NCBI GenBank assembly: GCA_958437935.1
Contig: CAUBPS010000001.1
Coordinates: 195,858 to 259,857, forward strand
Direction of reading: 5' to 3'
From: an uncultured Collinsella sp.
GTDB taxonomy: Bacteria; Actinomycetota; Coriobacteriia; Coriobacteriales; Coriobacteriaceae
Length of the DNA: 64,000 nucleotides
Both the position numbers and the translations under genes were made by a program. Positions within the stretch are counted from its first letter, which is position 1, and each line of letters opens with the position of its first letter. Positions 43,661 to 53,289 of this stretch are shown piece after piece. The notes under the pieces were generated by a model. It worked only from the letters and a program-made list of their open reading frames with translations, was not told where the DNA came from and did not search any database.

Positions 43661-43695
43661 CTCCGAGATGCTGAATACTCCGGAATTTGCACGCC
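43661..43695. repeat. Right arm of the palindrome split by the IS element
   Basis: Contains TGCTGAATACTCC and TGCACGCC, the reverse complement of the left arm at 41973. The remaining bases up to 43822 hold G/C-rich sequence without a gene. Confidence 0.65.
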
Positions 43696-43822
43696 GCCCC
43701 CGGGGGTACCCGTGGGCAAAAAGCAACCGCCCCGTCAAAGTATGCATTTGGCGGAGCGGTTTATGCAAAAACGCTGCTACGGGCGTGTCGGCAGTTCGCT
43801 AGAACTTGGATCCCAGGACAGG

Positions 43823-46588
43823 TTACTCGGCACTCTTGAGGGCGCCGACCATGTCGATCTTGTTGAGGGTACGATTGGTGGCGAGGTTGACGATAAACGT
43901 AAAGCCAAAGGAAAGCACCACGGCAAGCACGTAGCTTAGCGGCTCGACCTCGACGTCAAAGTACAGCGACGGCATCTGCAAAATGTAGGTAAAGCTCTCG
44001 GCCAGCAAGCCACCCAGTGGCACGCCCAGTACGGTGCCAATCGCCGTGAGGATCAACGTCTCCTTGTTGACGTAGTGGTGCACCTCGCCGCGACGGAAGC
44101 CCAGCACCTTAATGGTCGCCAGCTCGCGCTCGCGCTCGGAGATATTCGTGTTGGACAGCGTAAACACCACCACAAACGATAGGCACGCTGCCATAAAGGT
44201 CACGAGCACCACGACAGAATTGATAATCGTAAAGTTCGCCTCGTAGTTCTGCCAATGTTCGGCCGTGCTCGAGATGGTGAGCCAACCATCGCTCTTAATC
44301 TTCTTGCTAAACGCAATCTGGTCAGAAGATGAGCCCTTAAGCAGCACAAAGATGCCGTTAAGGCGTGCGCTTCGACCGAACGCACGCTCATAGGTACTCT
44401 GCGTCATGTAAAGCGTGTTGCCCAGATAGTTGAGCGAAATGTCGCTGACTTTGACCTTGGCGACGTTGAGCGACGAATCCTGGACGTGTGCTGTATCGCC
44501 CGGCTGAATCCCCAGCACCAACTGTGAACTCTTGCTCAGATACACGTCCCCGTCACGCAAAGACAGCGGTTCTTTGGACTCATCCTCCAGGCGCACGTAA
44601 TCGCCCAAGTTACCCGTGCGGTCGTCGGGAATCACGATGAGCTGCACGGTCTCGCTCTTGCCGCCAAACGTAAAGGTGACGTTGTCGGTCATAATCGGCA
44701 GCGTCGAAGTCACGGTCACGTTGGAATCATTGGCCGCGCTGCGCTCATCCAACGCCGCGCACGTCTGCGAAAAATCGTCGGGATTGGCGACCGCCAGCAG
44801 GTCATAGCGCGTGATATGCCCGTACTGCTTGGGCGACAGCGCGACCGACGTGTCGCGGATGCCCATGCCGCAGATCACGAGCGCCGTGCAGCCGGCGATG
44901 CCGAAGATGGTCATAAAGGCACGTTTTTTGTACCGGAACAGGTTACGCGCCGCTACCTTGTTTAAGAAGCCCATGCGGCGCCAGATAAATCCGATACGCT
45001 CGAGCAGAATGCGTGAGCCGGCACGCGGCGCCTTGGGACGCATGAGCGAAGCTGGGGTCTCGGCCATCTCGTGGCGGCAGGCGATAATCGTGGCGCCCAC
45101 CACGCCCACAGCAAACAGCGCCACAGAAACGATTGAGGACACGATGTCGTACGAAAGCAGCATCTGGGGCAGTGAGTACATGTCGTCGAACACCGTAAAC
45201 AGGAACAGCGGCAGGCCCACAAATCCGATGATGTTGCCGAGCACGCCACCGATCAGACACGCCCACAGCGAGTAGTCCACATATTTGGACAGGATGCGTC
45301 CGCGCGAATAGCCGAGTGCTTTGTACAGGCCGATGAGCGTACGCTCCTCCTCAACCATACGCGTGGCGGTGGTGAGACTGATGAGCACGGCGACGATAAA
45401 GAAGATGAACGGGAACACCGTGGCGATGGCCTCAATTGACGAGCTATCGCTCTCGACGCTCGAGTAGCTTGCGATATTGCCGCGATCCTGGATGTACCAG
45501 GTGCATTCGCCCAGGTCAGAGAGCTCGGCGCGGGCATCGGCAAACTGTTGGTCGGCGGCGGCGCGGCGCTGGTCCAACTCGGCCTGAGCCTGGACGCGCT
45601 CCTCACTGCCCTCGGCCATACGATCGATGTTGCCCTGTTCAATCCCAAAGAGCATATTCGCCTGGCGCTCGGCCGCATCCAAGCTTGCCGGCGTGTCGAC
45701 CGTCAACTCCTGAGCGCGCGCCTTCTCACGCTCCTCGCGGATCTTCTCGATATTGCCCTTGACCTCGTTAATCCTTGCCGTATAGGCATCAGAATAGGAG
45801 TTGAGGTCCTTGGCTCCCTCGACGGCTACGTGGACTGCGGAATAGGAAGAAGATGCCGCGGCATCCTCGCTCACATAGAACTTATAGTCCGCAGCCGAAG
45901 CAGCGCGAAAGGCGTTGACTGTCGAGTCGGAGCTCACGTCGGTAGGATCGAGGACCTCGGCCGTAATGGTGTAATCGCCCGCGGCAAACTGGTCCTTGGC
46001 ACTTTGGTTCGACGAGCTCGCATCGTTGGCGGCAAAACTCACCGTATCGCCGAGCTTTTTGCCCGAAGCCTTCAGGAACTTCGAAGTCACCGCGACCTCA
46101 TCGGCACTCTCGGGCAAATCACCGCTCACCAGCACCGGTTGATCGATATTCTCCTTGGAAAGACTTTGCACGATCACGCGCTCGCGTGTTGTGCCCACGG
46201 CGGTGTAGGCGGTCTCGGTGTAGATACCCTCGGCCGTCTCGACGCCGTCGACCTCTTGGATAGCCGCAAGATCGTCGCGCGTAAGGCCATAGGTCGACTG
46301 CACGTTAATGTCATAGACATTCTGCTGGTCAAAATAGGCGTCGACCGAATCGCGTAGGTCCTCGCAGCCCGCCTTAAGACCGCACATCACGCTCACGCCG
46401 AGCGCGGTGATGACCACGATAGATAAGAAGCGCTTAAGACTGCCGCGGATTGTGCGGTAGATGCCGCGGCGAAAAACCGTCGGCACCATATCGTTTGAAC
46501 TTTGGGCGGTGCGATAGGTCGTAAAATCCTGCTCGTGCTCCATGTTCCGCGCGTCGCGGCGTTGGCTGTTTTGGCGGTCCTGGTCCAT
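43823..46588 (-). CDS. FtsX-like ABC transporter permease
   Basis: A 921-residue protein with two FtsX/MacB-type permease modules. One N-terminal span (residues about 55-75) is followed by a large extracytoplasmic domain with a coiled-coil segment (about 270-355, Glu/Arg/Ala-rich). Then comes a first permease block with VEEERTLIGLYKALGYSRGRI (about 410-430), a second extracytoplasmic domain, and a C-terminal permease block with ERERELATIKVLGFRRGEV. Together with the adjacent ATPase it forms a mechanotransmission-type exporter or lipid/peptide-stress transporter; the substrate is unknown. The start is taken at the ATG; a GTG four codons earlier overlaps the ATPase stop and is equally possible. 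Confidence 0.9.
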   Translation of the reverse strand: MDQDRQNSQRRDARNMEHEQDFTTYRTAQSSNDMVPTVFRRGIYRTIRGSLKRFLSIVVITALGVSVMCGLKAGCEDLRDSVDAYFDQQNVYDINVQSTYGLTRDDLAAIQEVDGVETAEGIYTETAYTAVGTTRERVIVQSLSKENIDQPVLVSGDLPESADEVAVTSKFLKASGKKLGDTVSFAANDASSSNQSAKDQFAAGDYTITAEVLDPTDVSSDSTVNAFRAASAADYKFYVSEDAAASSSYSAVHVAVEGAKDLNSYSDAYTARINEVKGNIEKIREEREKARAQELTVDTPASLDAAERQANMLFGIEQGNIDRMAEGSEERVQAQAELDQRRAAADQQFADARAELSDLGECTWYIQDRGNIASYSSVESDSSSIEAIATVFPFIFFIVAVLISLTTATRMVEEERTLIGLYKALGYSRGRILSKYVDYSLWACLIGGVLGNIIGFVGLPLFLFTVFDDMYSLPQMLLSYDIVSSIVSVALFAVGVVGATIIACRHEMAETPASLMRPKAPRAGSRILLERIGFIWRRMGFLNKVAARNLFRYKKRAFMTIFGIAGCTALVICGMGIRDTSVALSPKQYGHITRYDLLAVANPDDFSQTCAALDERSAANDSNVTVTSTLPIMTDNVTFTFGGKSETVQLIVIPDDRTGNLGDYVRLEDESKEPLSLRDGDVYLSKSSQLVLGIQPGDTAHVQDSSLNVAKVKVSDISLNYLGNTLYMTQSTYERAFGRSARLNGIFVLLKGSSSDQIAFSKKIKSDGWLTISSTAEHWQNYEANFTIINSVVVLVTFMAACLSFVVVFTLSNTNISERERELATIKVLGFRRGEVHHYVNKETLILTAIGTVLGVPLGGLLAESFTYILQMPSLYFDVEVEPLSYVLAVVLSFGFTFIVNLATNRTLNKIDMVGALKSAE

Positions 46589-46593
46589 GGGCG

Positions 46594-47295
<702 letters not shown>

Positions 47296-47347
47296 CGATC
47301 GGTTCCCATCTGGTCGGATAACTCTTTAGTATTACCCATTTCACGCC

Positions 47348-47395
47348 GACCAAAAAGGGACAGGTTCATTTTGGCAGGTTTTATATGGGGAAACG
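47348..47395 (+). repeat. Dispersed hairpin repeat family A, copy 4
   Basis: Same orientation as copy 1, with single-base differences (GACCAAAAAGGGACAGGTTC, then ATTTTGGCAGG). It sits in the divergent promoter region of the ABC exporter and the GyrI-like gene. Confidence 0.82.
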
Positions 47396-47496
47396 ACAGC
47401 CATAGATGAGGCGCCGGGGAGGCAGAGAAATCATCGACAGGGTCAGGCCGACCGCCAAACACAACGCACGCATCTCTATCTGTCAGCCGAATCATT

Positions 47497-47510
47497 CGAA
47501 CAGCTGTTCG
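47497..47510. promoter_or_regulatory. LexA-like palindrome before the GyrI-like gene
   Basis: Perfect 14-bp palindrome CGAACAGCTGTTCG, matching the Gram-positive SOS box core GAAC-N4-GTTC. A TATGAT box follows at 47515-47520, so a repressor here would block the promoter of the gene at 47567. Confidence 0.55.
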
Positions 47511-47566
47511 TTTCTATGATATGATTCCACTATCTAAGTAGGCCAATACGCAGAAAGGCGGCCAAC

Positions 47567-48205
47567 ATGGCGTTCGACTTTAAGAAGGAATGCAAGGAGC
47601 TCTACAAACCTGCAAGCAAGCCGAGTATCGTAACTGTCCCGCCTATGAGCTACGTTGCCGTTCGCGGAAAGGGCGACCCAAATACCGAAGGTGGCGAGTA
47701 TCAAAACGCCCTGCCACTGCTTTACGGCATCGCCTATACCGTCAAGATGTCGAAGAAAGGCTCAAGGAGTATCGAGGGCTATTTCGACTTTGTAGTACCG
47801 CCGCTCGAGGGATTCTGGTGGCAAGACTCCCCGAGCGGCGACATCGATTATGTACGCAAGGACGATTTCAACTTTATCTCGTGCATCCGCCTGCCCGATT
47901 TCGTCAGCCGAGATGATTTTGACTGGGCAGTCGCGGAAGCCACGACCAAAAAGAAACTGGACTTTTCTGCCGTCGAGCTGCTTAAAGTTGACGAGGGTCT
48001 CTGCGTTCAATGTATGCACACCGGGCCCTACGACAACGAACCGGCGACTGTAGGCGCTATGAATGAATACACGACCGAGCAGGGCTATGTCCCCGACTTC
48101 TCAGACACCCGTTTCCATCACGAAATCTATCTCTCCGATCCACGCAAATGTGCACCGGAGAAACTAAAGACCGTGGTTCGTCATCCCATCAAGCGCGCTG
48201 AATAG
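47567..48205 (+). CDS. GyrI-like small-molecule-binding domain protein
   Basis: A 212-residue protein of the stand-alone GyrI-like (SHS2 fold) class. Blocks MSYVAVRGKGDPN, LLYGIAYTVKMSKK, EGFWW and MHTGPYDNEP are typical of the group (residues about 27-155). Family members bind or hydrolyse small toxic compounds, and some counter gyrase poisons; the ligand here is unknown. The ribosome-binding site AAAGGCGG lies before the ATG. The LexA-like palindrome upstream suggests damage-responsive expression. Confidence 0.87.
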   Translation: MAFDFKKECKELYKPASKPSIVTVPPMSYVAVRGKGDPNTEGGEYQNALPLLYGIAYTVKMSKKGSRSIEGYFDFVVPPLEGFWWQDSPSGDIDYVRKDDFNFISCIRLPDFVSRDDFDWAVAEATTKKKLDFSAVELLKVDEGLCVQCMHTGPYDNEPATVGAMNEYTTEQGYVPDFSDTRFHHEIYLSDPRKCAPEKLKTVVRHPIKRAE

Positions 48206-48302
48206 CGTGGAGCGTCATTTCACGCGCTAGGTTTTAAGCCAGCCAGCCGCCTCCCAGGCCGTCCGGTAATAATCTTGACGCGGCCCGTCGCATCTTATAT
48301 CC

Positions 48303-48411
48303 CCTAGGGGAAACTGCGTCCCGTTCTGAAGCCTCAAACTGGGATGCAGTTTCCGCTAGGCGCCCCAAGAGGAAAGTGCGTCCCACTCCGCAGCGTCACG
48401 CCGGGACGCAC
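48303..48411. repeat. Two tandem hairpins with a TGCGTCCC arm
   Basis: Unit 1 has 20-bp arms (48303-48322 and 48341-48360; 18 of 20 paired) of form CCTAGNGGAAACTGCRTCCC. Unit 2 has GTGCGTCCC / GGGACGCAC (48376-48384 and 48403-48411). They share the TGCGTCCC word. The 283-bp gap 48206-48488 holds these and a family A repeat but no gene. Confidence 0.8.
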
Positions 48412-48436
48412 CCTCAGCCCACAGCCTTCCACGTCG

Positions 48437-48486
48437 ACCTTCCCCAGATAAAACCTGCCAAAATAAACCTGTCCCTTTTTGGTAGG
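48437..48486 (-). repeat. Dispersed hairpin repeat family A, copy 5
   Basis: Reverse-oriented copy touching the 3' end of the histidine kinase gene, nearly identical to copy 2. Confidence 0.85.
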
Positions 48487-48488
48487 TT

Positions 48489-49850
48489 TTAGAGGCGGAC
48501 GGTGAAGGCGATCTGATGGTCGTGGCCGGACACGGTAGCGGAGCCGCCATGGGCCTCGGCGATGGCGCGCACGACGGATAGACCCACGCCCGAGCCGCCC
48601 GTCTTGGAGCTGCGCGACACATCTGCGCGGTAGAAGCGGTCGAACAGCCGGTCCAGGTCGCCTTCGGGCAGCTCGTCCACGGCGTTCGATACGACAAGTT
48701 CGGCGGCGCCCTTACCCTGACCGCGCGAGGCTGCGCGCAGGCTTAGCTCAATCACGCTGCCCTCGCTCGCATAACGCGTGGCGTTATCCAGCAGCAACTC
48801 AACCATCTGCGCCACCGCTGCAGCGTCGGCATGGGTCCGCACGCCGCTCGCAATCGACGTCGACAGACGCTTGCCGCGCGAAACCGCCACCGACTCAAAC
48901 GGCGCCGCCGCCTTGTCCACGGCCTCCGAAAGATCGATCGATGTCATGGTAAAGCCCGCCGAGCCCTCGTCCATGCGAGCTAAAAATACCAGACGCTCCG
49001 TGAGCGCCGTCAACCGTGCAACCTGCTCGTGAATGCTCTGCGTCCATTCGCTCTCGCCGTTCTCGATTTCCTGCACCTCGTTAGCGGCATCAATCACGGC
49101 CAGCGGCGTCTTGATCTCGTGGCTTGCATCGGTAATAAAGCGCTTTTGCTTGCTGTAGCTCTCGACCATCGGTCGAATCACCGCGCCCGAGGCACCCGCC
49201 ACGATTGCCAGCACCGCCAGCCAGCCAATGCAACTGATTGCCACGCTCGCGCTCAAAAACGAATGAAAGCTTGCAAGCTCGCGCGAGCAGTCCACGAACA
49301 CATAGGTGGTCTCATCGTCTTGAACCGTAACCGTATAGCGGTAGTTACCAGAAAAGCCCGAGACCCAACCCTTGGAATACAACTTTGCGGCAATACTGGC
49401 GGCGCGCTTGGCACCCACCGCGGCAATGCGGGCCGTATTGACATCGGCAACCTGACCGGCGTCAATCGTCACCGTAAAGTAGCGCGTGTCGAAGGGAGAC
49501 TCCGCCGTCATGCCTTCGAAGTGCCTGATGCGAACGCCCGCCTGACTATCGCCGGCATCCTTGCCATTAGCAGGATCGTCTTTAGGCTCGTCCCCCCAAT
49601 CGATACCGTCCTTGCCCGCCAGGATATAGTCCAGGCGAGCGTCGGCCATCTTGCAGACATGCGAATAATTGACGATGTTGATGCCGACGATGATGAGCGT
49701 GAGCACCACGGTCACGGCACCCATGGCAACGAGGATAAATTTGCGACGCAGGCGGCAGACCAATGCGTCAACAGAATTAGCCCGCCCCGTACTACTCGAG
49801 GCGGCGTGAAACCGCTCCGTCACGCGTTTGCACCACGCGCGTACGCTCAC
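48489..49850 (-). CDS. Two-component sensor histidine kinase
   Basis: A 453-residue membrane kinase. There is one N-terminal span (residues about 35-57), an extracytoplasmic sensor of about 150 residues, a second span (about 215-235), then the H-box FITDASHEIKTPLAV (His near residue 260), N-box LLLDNATRYAS, and G-boxes FYRADVSRSSKTGGSGVGLSVV. The GTG start overlaps the response-regulator stop as GTGA and has GAGGAAGG upstream, indicating translational coupling. The signal is unknown. Confidence 0.93.
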   Translation of the reverse strand: MSVRAWCKRVTERFHAASSSTGRANSVDALVCRLRRKFILVAMGAVTVVLTLIIVGINIVNYSHVCKMADARLDYILAGKDGIDWGDEPKDDPANGKDAGDSQAGVRIRHFEGMTAESPFDTRYFTVTIDAGQVADVNTARIAAVGAKRAASIAAKLYSKGWVSGFSGNYRYTVTVQDDETTYVFVDCSRELASFHSFLSASVAISCIGWLAVLAIVAGASGAVIRPMVESYSKQKRFITDASHEIKTPLAVIDAANEVQEIENGESEWTQSIHEQVARLTALTERLVFLARMDEGSAGFTMTSIDLSEAVDKAAAPFESVAVSRGKRLSTSIASGVRTHADAAAVAQMVELLLDNATRYASEGSVIELSLRAASRGQGKGAAELVVSNAVDELPEGDLDRLFDRFYRADVSRSSKTGGSGVGLSVVRAIAEAHGGSATVSGHDHQIAFTVRL

Positions 49851-50536
49851 GCCTGCTCGCCTTCCTCGACAACCTCGAGCGAATAGCCCTGGTTGCGCGA
49901 TGCACGAATGGCCACGTCGGCACCAAGTCCCGTCAGCTTTTTGCGCAGGTACGAGATATAGACCCACACTACGTTGGCGCCTTCGGGCGCGTCCTCACCC
50001 CAGACTTCGAGCATCAGACGCTCGGTGGGCATGCGCGTGCCGGCGTTGCGCATAAAGAGCTCCATAAGCTGAAACTCACGATTAGCCAAGTGCTCCTCGC
50101 CCAAAGGGCCAACGAGTGCGTACGATGCCGTGTCGAGGCGCACGTTGCCCACACTGAGCGTCGTGGCGTCAATTGCCGTCGCGGCACGCGTCATGGCACG
50201 AATACGCGCAAGCAATTCCTTGGCGGCAAACGGCTTGGTCAGGTAATCGTTGGCACCGGCATCCAGACCCTCGACCTTATCGGACACCTCGCTTTTTGCC
50301 GTGAGCATGATGATGGGCAGGCGTTTGCCGGCTTCACGCGTGCGTTTGAGCACCTCGATGCCATCCATGCCGGGCATCATGATATCTAGGATTGCGGCGT
50401 CATAGTCGTTGGCGAGCAGATATTCGAGCGCCGTCAGACCGTCGAGGGCGGTGTCGACCTCGTAGTCGCTATGTTGAAGAATCGCGGTAAGGGCGCGGGA
50501 GAGGCCGGGTTCGTCCTCGGCAAGCATCAGCTTCAC
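49847..50536 (-). CDS. OmpR-family response regulator
   Basis: A 229-residue regulator. The receiver domain has the acidic pair AEDE, phosphoacceptor Asp in AILDIMMPGMDG (residue about 52), and Lys in TKPFAAKE (about 102). The C-terminal winged helix ends in VWVYISYLRKKL. It is the first gene of the kinase operon. The start is GTG with AAAGGAG 6 nt upstream. The 228-bp gap to 50764 contains its promoter region and a small CCTGCG/CGCAGG hairpin (about 50630-50653). Confidence 0.94.
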   Translation of the reverse strand: MKLMLAEDEPGLSRALTAILQHSDYEVDTALDGLTALEYLLANDYDAAILDIMMPGMDGIEVLKRTREAGKRLPIIMLTAKSEVSDKVEGLDAGANDYLTKPFAAKELLARIRAMTRAATAIDATTLSVGNVRLDTASYALVGPLGEEHLANREFQLMELFMRNAGTRMPTERLMLEVWGEDAPEGANVVWVYISYLRKKLTGLGADVAIRASRNQGYSLEVVEEGEQA

Positions 50537-50764
50537 AGTTGCTCCTTTGGCGCATGGAAATACAGGTTTCGATACTGCCGATAATAGCGCACCGAAAGCT
50601 GCCTTAGCGCAGCCTTAGCGGCTCAACCTGCGCGTTTTCAAATACGCAGGATTTGGCTTAACCAAACTTAAGGCGCAGATGCCGAGCGCTTGGACGCATG
50701 CCGGTCGCGAAAAGACGGCGACTCGTTCTTTCACGGCGTCCTAGTTATGCAAAGTGCTCGAACG

Positions 50765-51343
50765 TTATTCCTCGTACGCGCCCTCAAGCCGGAGCAGCAA
50801 CTCCTTACGGTCGAGGCCGCCGGCATATCCGTTAAGCGAGCCGTCGGCGGCAACCACGCGATGGCACGGCACGATAATCGAAATGGGATTGCGTGCAACC
50901 GCAGCCCCCACGGCACGCGGGGACACAACGGGTGCTTCGTTTCCCGGTACACGATGTCGAGCCGCAACACGCTGGGCAATCTCACCATACGTAGCGACCT
51001 CGCCACGCGGGATAGAAAGCAGCTCAAACCAAACCTCACGCTGAAACGCCGTGCCAATCATATGCAACGGCGGCGTAAACCGAGGCTCCTGCCCCGCAAA
51101 ATAAGCATTCAGCCAAGCCCAAGAACGCTCAAGCACCGAAGATGCCGCGCCATTTGCCGGACTCACCGAAGACATCCCACCGGTACCAGAAACCGCATCG
51201 GCACCTACGACATACTCCGCATCCTCTTTGAGCAGCGTAGAGCCAAAGTGCTCCTGACCCTCAAACCAAAGCCCCGTCAAACCGCGGCCATCAGCGGCAA
51301 GCAAGATTTCGCCCAAAGGCGAAGCAAACGTCGTCGTGACCAC
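50765..51343 (-). CDS. ogt: Methylated-DNA--protein-cysteine methyltransferase
   Basis: A 192-residue suicide repair protein that removes O6-methyl groups from guanine. The active-site motif IIVPCHRVVAADGSLNGYAGG (acceptor Cys near residue 158) and the helix-turn-helix region EVATYGEIAQRVAARH are intact. An insert of about 25 residues (SGTGGMSSVSPANGAASS) in the N-terminal domain is unusual. The GTG start follows AAGGAGCC. Confidence 0.94.
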   Translation of the reverse strand: MVTTTFASPLGEILLAADGRGLTGLWFEGQEHFGSTLLKEDAEYVVGADAVSGTGGMSSVSPANGAASSVLERSWAWLNAYFAGQEPRFTPPLHMIGTAFQREVWFELLSIPRGEVATYGEIAQRVAARHRVPGNEAPVVSPRAVGAAVARNPISIIVPCHRVVAADGSLNGYAGGLDRKELLLRLEGAYEE

Positions 51344-51521
51344 CAGCGGCTCCTTTCAAAACTTCGCAAACATAATACCGCGAATTGTGCAGACAACCCC
51401 GCAGATACGTCTGGGCGGGCTCGCAATTGCTTAAGCGAGGCTGTTTTCCCCAATCAAGCGAAGAAGACACGGGGCTTAGACGCCAGAGCGGTACCCCTGC
51501 CAGCCGAGCTCTAATACTTTC

Positions 51522-51669
51522 CCGAGAAGTGAACGAGTAAAAACGAAGCCCCGGAGCATCCACACCTTTAGACCATAAAACCGCAGGATTCGCGCAGCAA
51601 AACCGCAGGAAATAGCGGTCAAAAAATGCCAATACTTCGGGGGTCCAAATAAGGTCGTTCACTTCTCGG
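51522..51669. repeat. Palindromic element with CCGAGAAGTGAACGA arms
   Basis: Perfect 15-bp arms at 51522-51536 and 51655-51669 enclose about 118 bp that include repeated CCGCAGG words. It lies in the 746-bp gap 51344-52089, where no convincing gene is seen. A short minus-strand open frame through it has a poor start and is judged non-coding. Confidence 0.7.
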
Positions 51670-51701
51670 CAAAGAATTAGACCCCGATTCACCCCAACCC
51701 C

Positions 51702-51865
51702 AAAGTCGCCCCAGGCAGCAGGCGCGACAACGCCGCGGCTGCCGTCACGGCCCCGCAGTCACCCCAGGCAGCAGGCGCAACGCGCCGCAGCTGCCGGCCG
51801 CGCCCCACAGTCCCCCAAGGCGGCAGGCGCAAAGTGCCGGGGCCGCCGCCGGGACCAGGGCCCGC
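51702..51865. repeat. GC-rich tandem repeat, about three units of 52-55 bp
   Basis: Units begin AGTCNCCCCAGGCAGCAGGC (third unit diverged to CAAGGCGGCAGGC) and continue with GCCGC-rich sequence. The array decays toward its right end. It lies between the CCGAGAAG element and the nested palindrome at 51955. Confidence 0.65.
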
Positions 51866-51954
51866 AACGGCCACGTGCTCCCACATCAGCCCAGCGGCCC
51901 CAACCAACAACGGCCCCATCGCAGACCGCTTGCAGCAGCGTCACCGCAGGCGGG

Positions 51955-52072
51955 GGCCGGGCTTAGTTTTCAGAACACTCCGCAGACCAGTGTGGCGCCT
52001 TGTCCGCGGCTCCGAAGGAGCAGGACAAGGCGCCACACATGGTCGAGGACGTTCTGAAAACTAAGCCCGGCC
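51955..52072. repeat. Nested double-stem palindrome 1, downstream of asd
   Basis: Perfect 22-bp outer arms (51955-51976 and 52051-52072; begin GGCCGGGCTTAGTTTTCAG) enclose perfect 16-bp inner arms GTGTGGCGCCTTGTCC (51990-52005 and 52023-52038). It starts 18 bp past the asd stop and could terminate asd, but its architecture recurs at 56376 and 57407 with unrelated sequence. Confidence 0.9.
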
Positions 52073-52089
52073 CCGCCGGACAGGCCACA

Positions 52090-53115
52090 CTACTCGCAGA
52101 GCAGCTTGGCGATCTGGACGGCGTTGGTTGCCGCGCCCTTACGGATTTGGTCGCCGCAGCACCAGAAGGTGATGCCGCGCGCAGCCTCGGGGTTCGAGAT
52201 GTCGCGGCGCACGCGACCGACCCAGATCAGGTCCTGGTCGGACGTATCCATCGGCATGGGGAAACGGTCGTGTGCATCCTCGGCAGCCATATCGTCAACC
52301 AGCTTGACGCCGGGAGCGGCAGCCAGCGCAGCACGGGCCTCCTCGACCGTAATATCGCGCTCAAACTCGAGCGTAATGCTCTCGGAGTGCGAACGCAGCA
52401 CGGGCACGCGCACGCAGGTGCAGTTCACGCGCAGCTCGGGCAGATGCATGATCTTGCGGCCCTCGTTTTGCAGCTTCATCTCCTCGGAGGTAAAGCCCTC
52501 CTCCTTGACGCCGCCAATCTGCGGAATCAGGTTGCTCGCCAGCTGGGCGGCAAACGCGCGCGGCTCGGGAATCTCCTCGCCGCGGCCCAGGGCGGCCAGC
52601 TGAGCCTCGAGCTCGGCCATACCGGGAGCGCCGGCACCCGAAGCCGCCTGATACGTCGAGACGATCATGCGCTTCACGCCGGCGAGCTGATGCAGCGGCC
52701 ACGTGGGAACCAGGCCGATGATGGTCGCGCAGTTGGGATTGGCGATAAGGCCGTGATGCCACTTGATATCGTCGGCATTGATCTCGGGCACGACCAGCGG
52801 CACCTCGGGATCCATGCGGAAGGCATGGCTGTTGTCGACCACGACGGCGCCGCGCTTGACGGCCTCGGGCAGTAGCTCCTTCGCGATGTCGTCGCCGGCA
52901 GCGCCGAGTACGATGTCGCAGCCCTCAAAGGCCTCGGGGCAAGCCTCTTCAATCACAACCTGCTCGCCGCGGAACTCAACGGTCTTGCCCGCAGAGCGCG
53001 CGCTCGCCAGCAGCTTGAGCTTACCGACCGGAAACTCCTGCTCGTTGAGGCACTCGAGCATCTGGGTGCCCACGGCTCCCGTCGCGCCCAAAATAGCAAC
53101 CGTGTACTGTTTCAT
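52090..53115 (-). CDS. asd: Aspartate-semialdehyde dehydrogenase
   Basis: A 341-residue enzyme reducing aspartyl phosphate to the semialdehyde, the branch point for lysine/diaminopimelate and threonine/methionine. NADP-binding GATGAVGTQML (residues about 9-19), catalytic Cys in NPNCATIIGL (residue about 133), and the C-terminal catalytic His region RVPVLRSHSE. The ATG has GGGGGAAGC upstream. It is separated by hairpins from lysC upstream on the same strand. Confidence 0.96.
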   Translation of the reverse strand: MKQYTVAILGATGAVGTQMLECLNEQEFPVGKLKLLASARSAGKTVEFRGEQVVIEEACPEAFEGCDIVLGAAGDDIAKELLPEAVKRGAVVVDNSHAFRMDPEVPLVVPEINADDIKWHHGLIANPNCATIIGLVPTWPLHQLAGVKRMIVSTYQAASGAGAPGMAELEAQLAALGRGEEIPEPRAFAAQLASNLIPQIGGVKEEGFTSEEMKLQNEGRKIMHLPELRVNCTCVRVPVLRSHSESITLEFERDITVEEARAALAAAPGVKLVDDMAAEDAHDRFPMPMDTSDQDLIWVGRVRRDISNPEAARGITFWCCGDQIRKGAATNAVQIAKLLCE

Positions 53116-53189
53116 GCTTCCCCCTTTAAAGGTTGTGGCTTTTGCCCGCACGCCGAGCAGGCCGATTATTGTTGCCAGTGTATACAAGA

Positions 53190-53280
53190 ACGGGGCGGAC
53201 ACGAAACCCGCCCCGTCGAAACGAAACCGAAACGAAACGCCCCGCGCTAGATTTTTGGCACTTGTCCCAAAAATCTAGCG
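53190..53280 (-). terminator. Two hairpins between lysC and asd
   Basis: CGCTAGATTTTTGG / CCAAAAATCTAGCG (14-bp stem, 53245-53280), then ACGGGGCGG / CCGCCCCGT (9-bp stem, 53190-53216), followed on the minus strand by TTCTTGT. They likely terminate lysC and leave asd to its own promoter. Between them GAAAC words repeat (about every 6 bp). Confidence 0.7.
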
Positions 53281-53289
53281 AGATAGCAG

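Noticed and set aside
51291..51692. A 133-codon minus-strand frame and a 76-codon frame to its right
   Set aside because: They run through repeats and overlap the ogt start, and there is no plausible start signal. Kept as non-coding repeat DNA.
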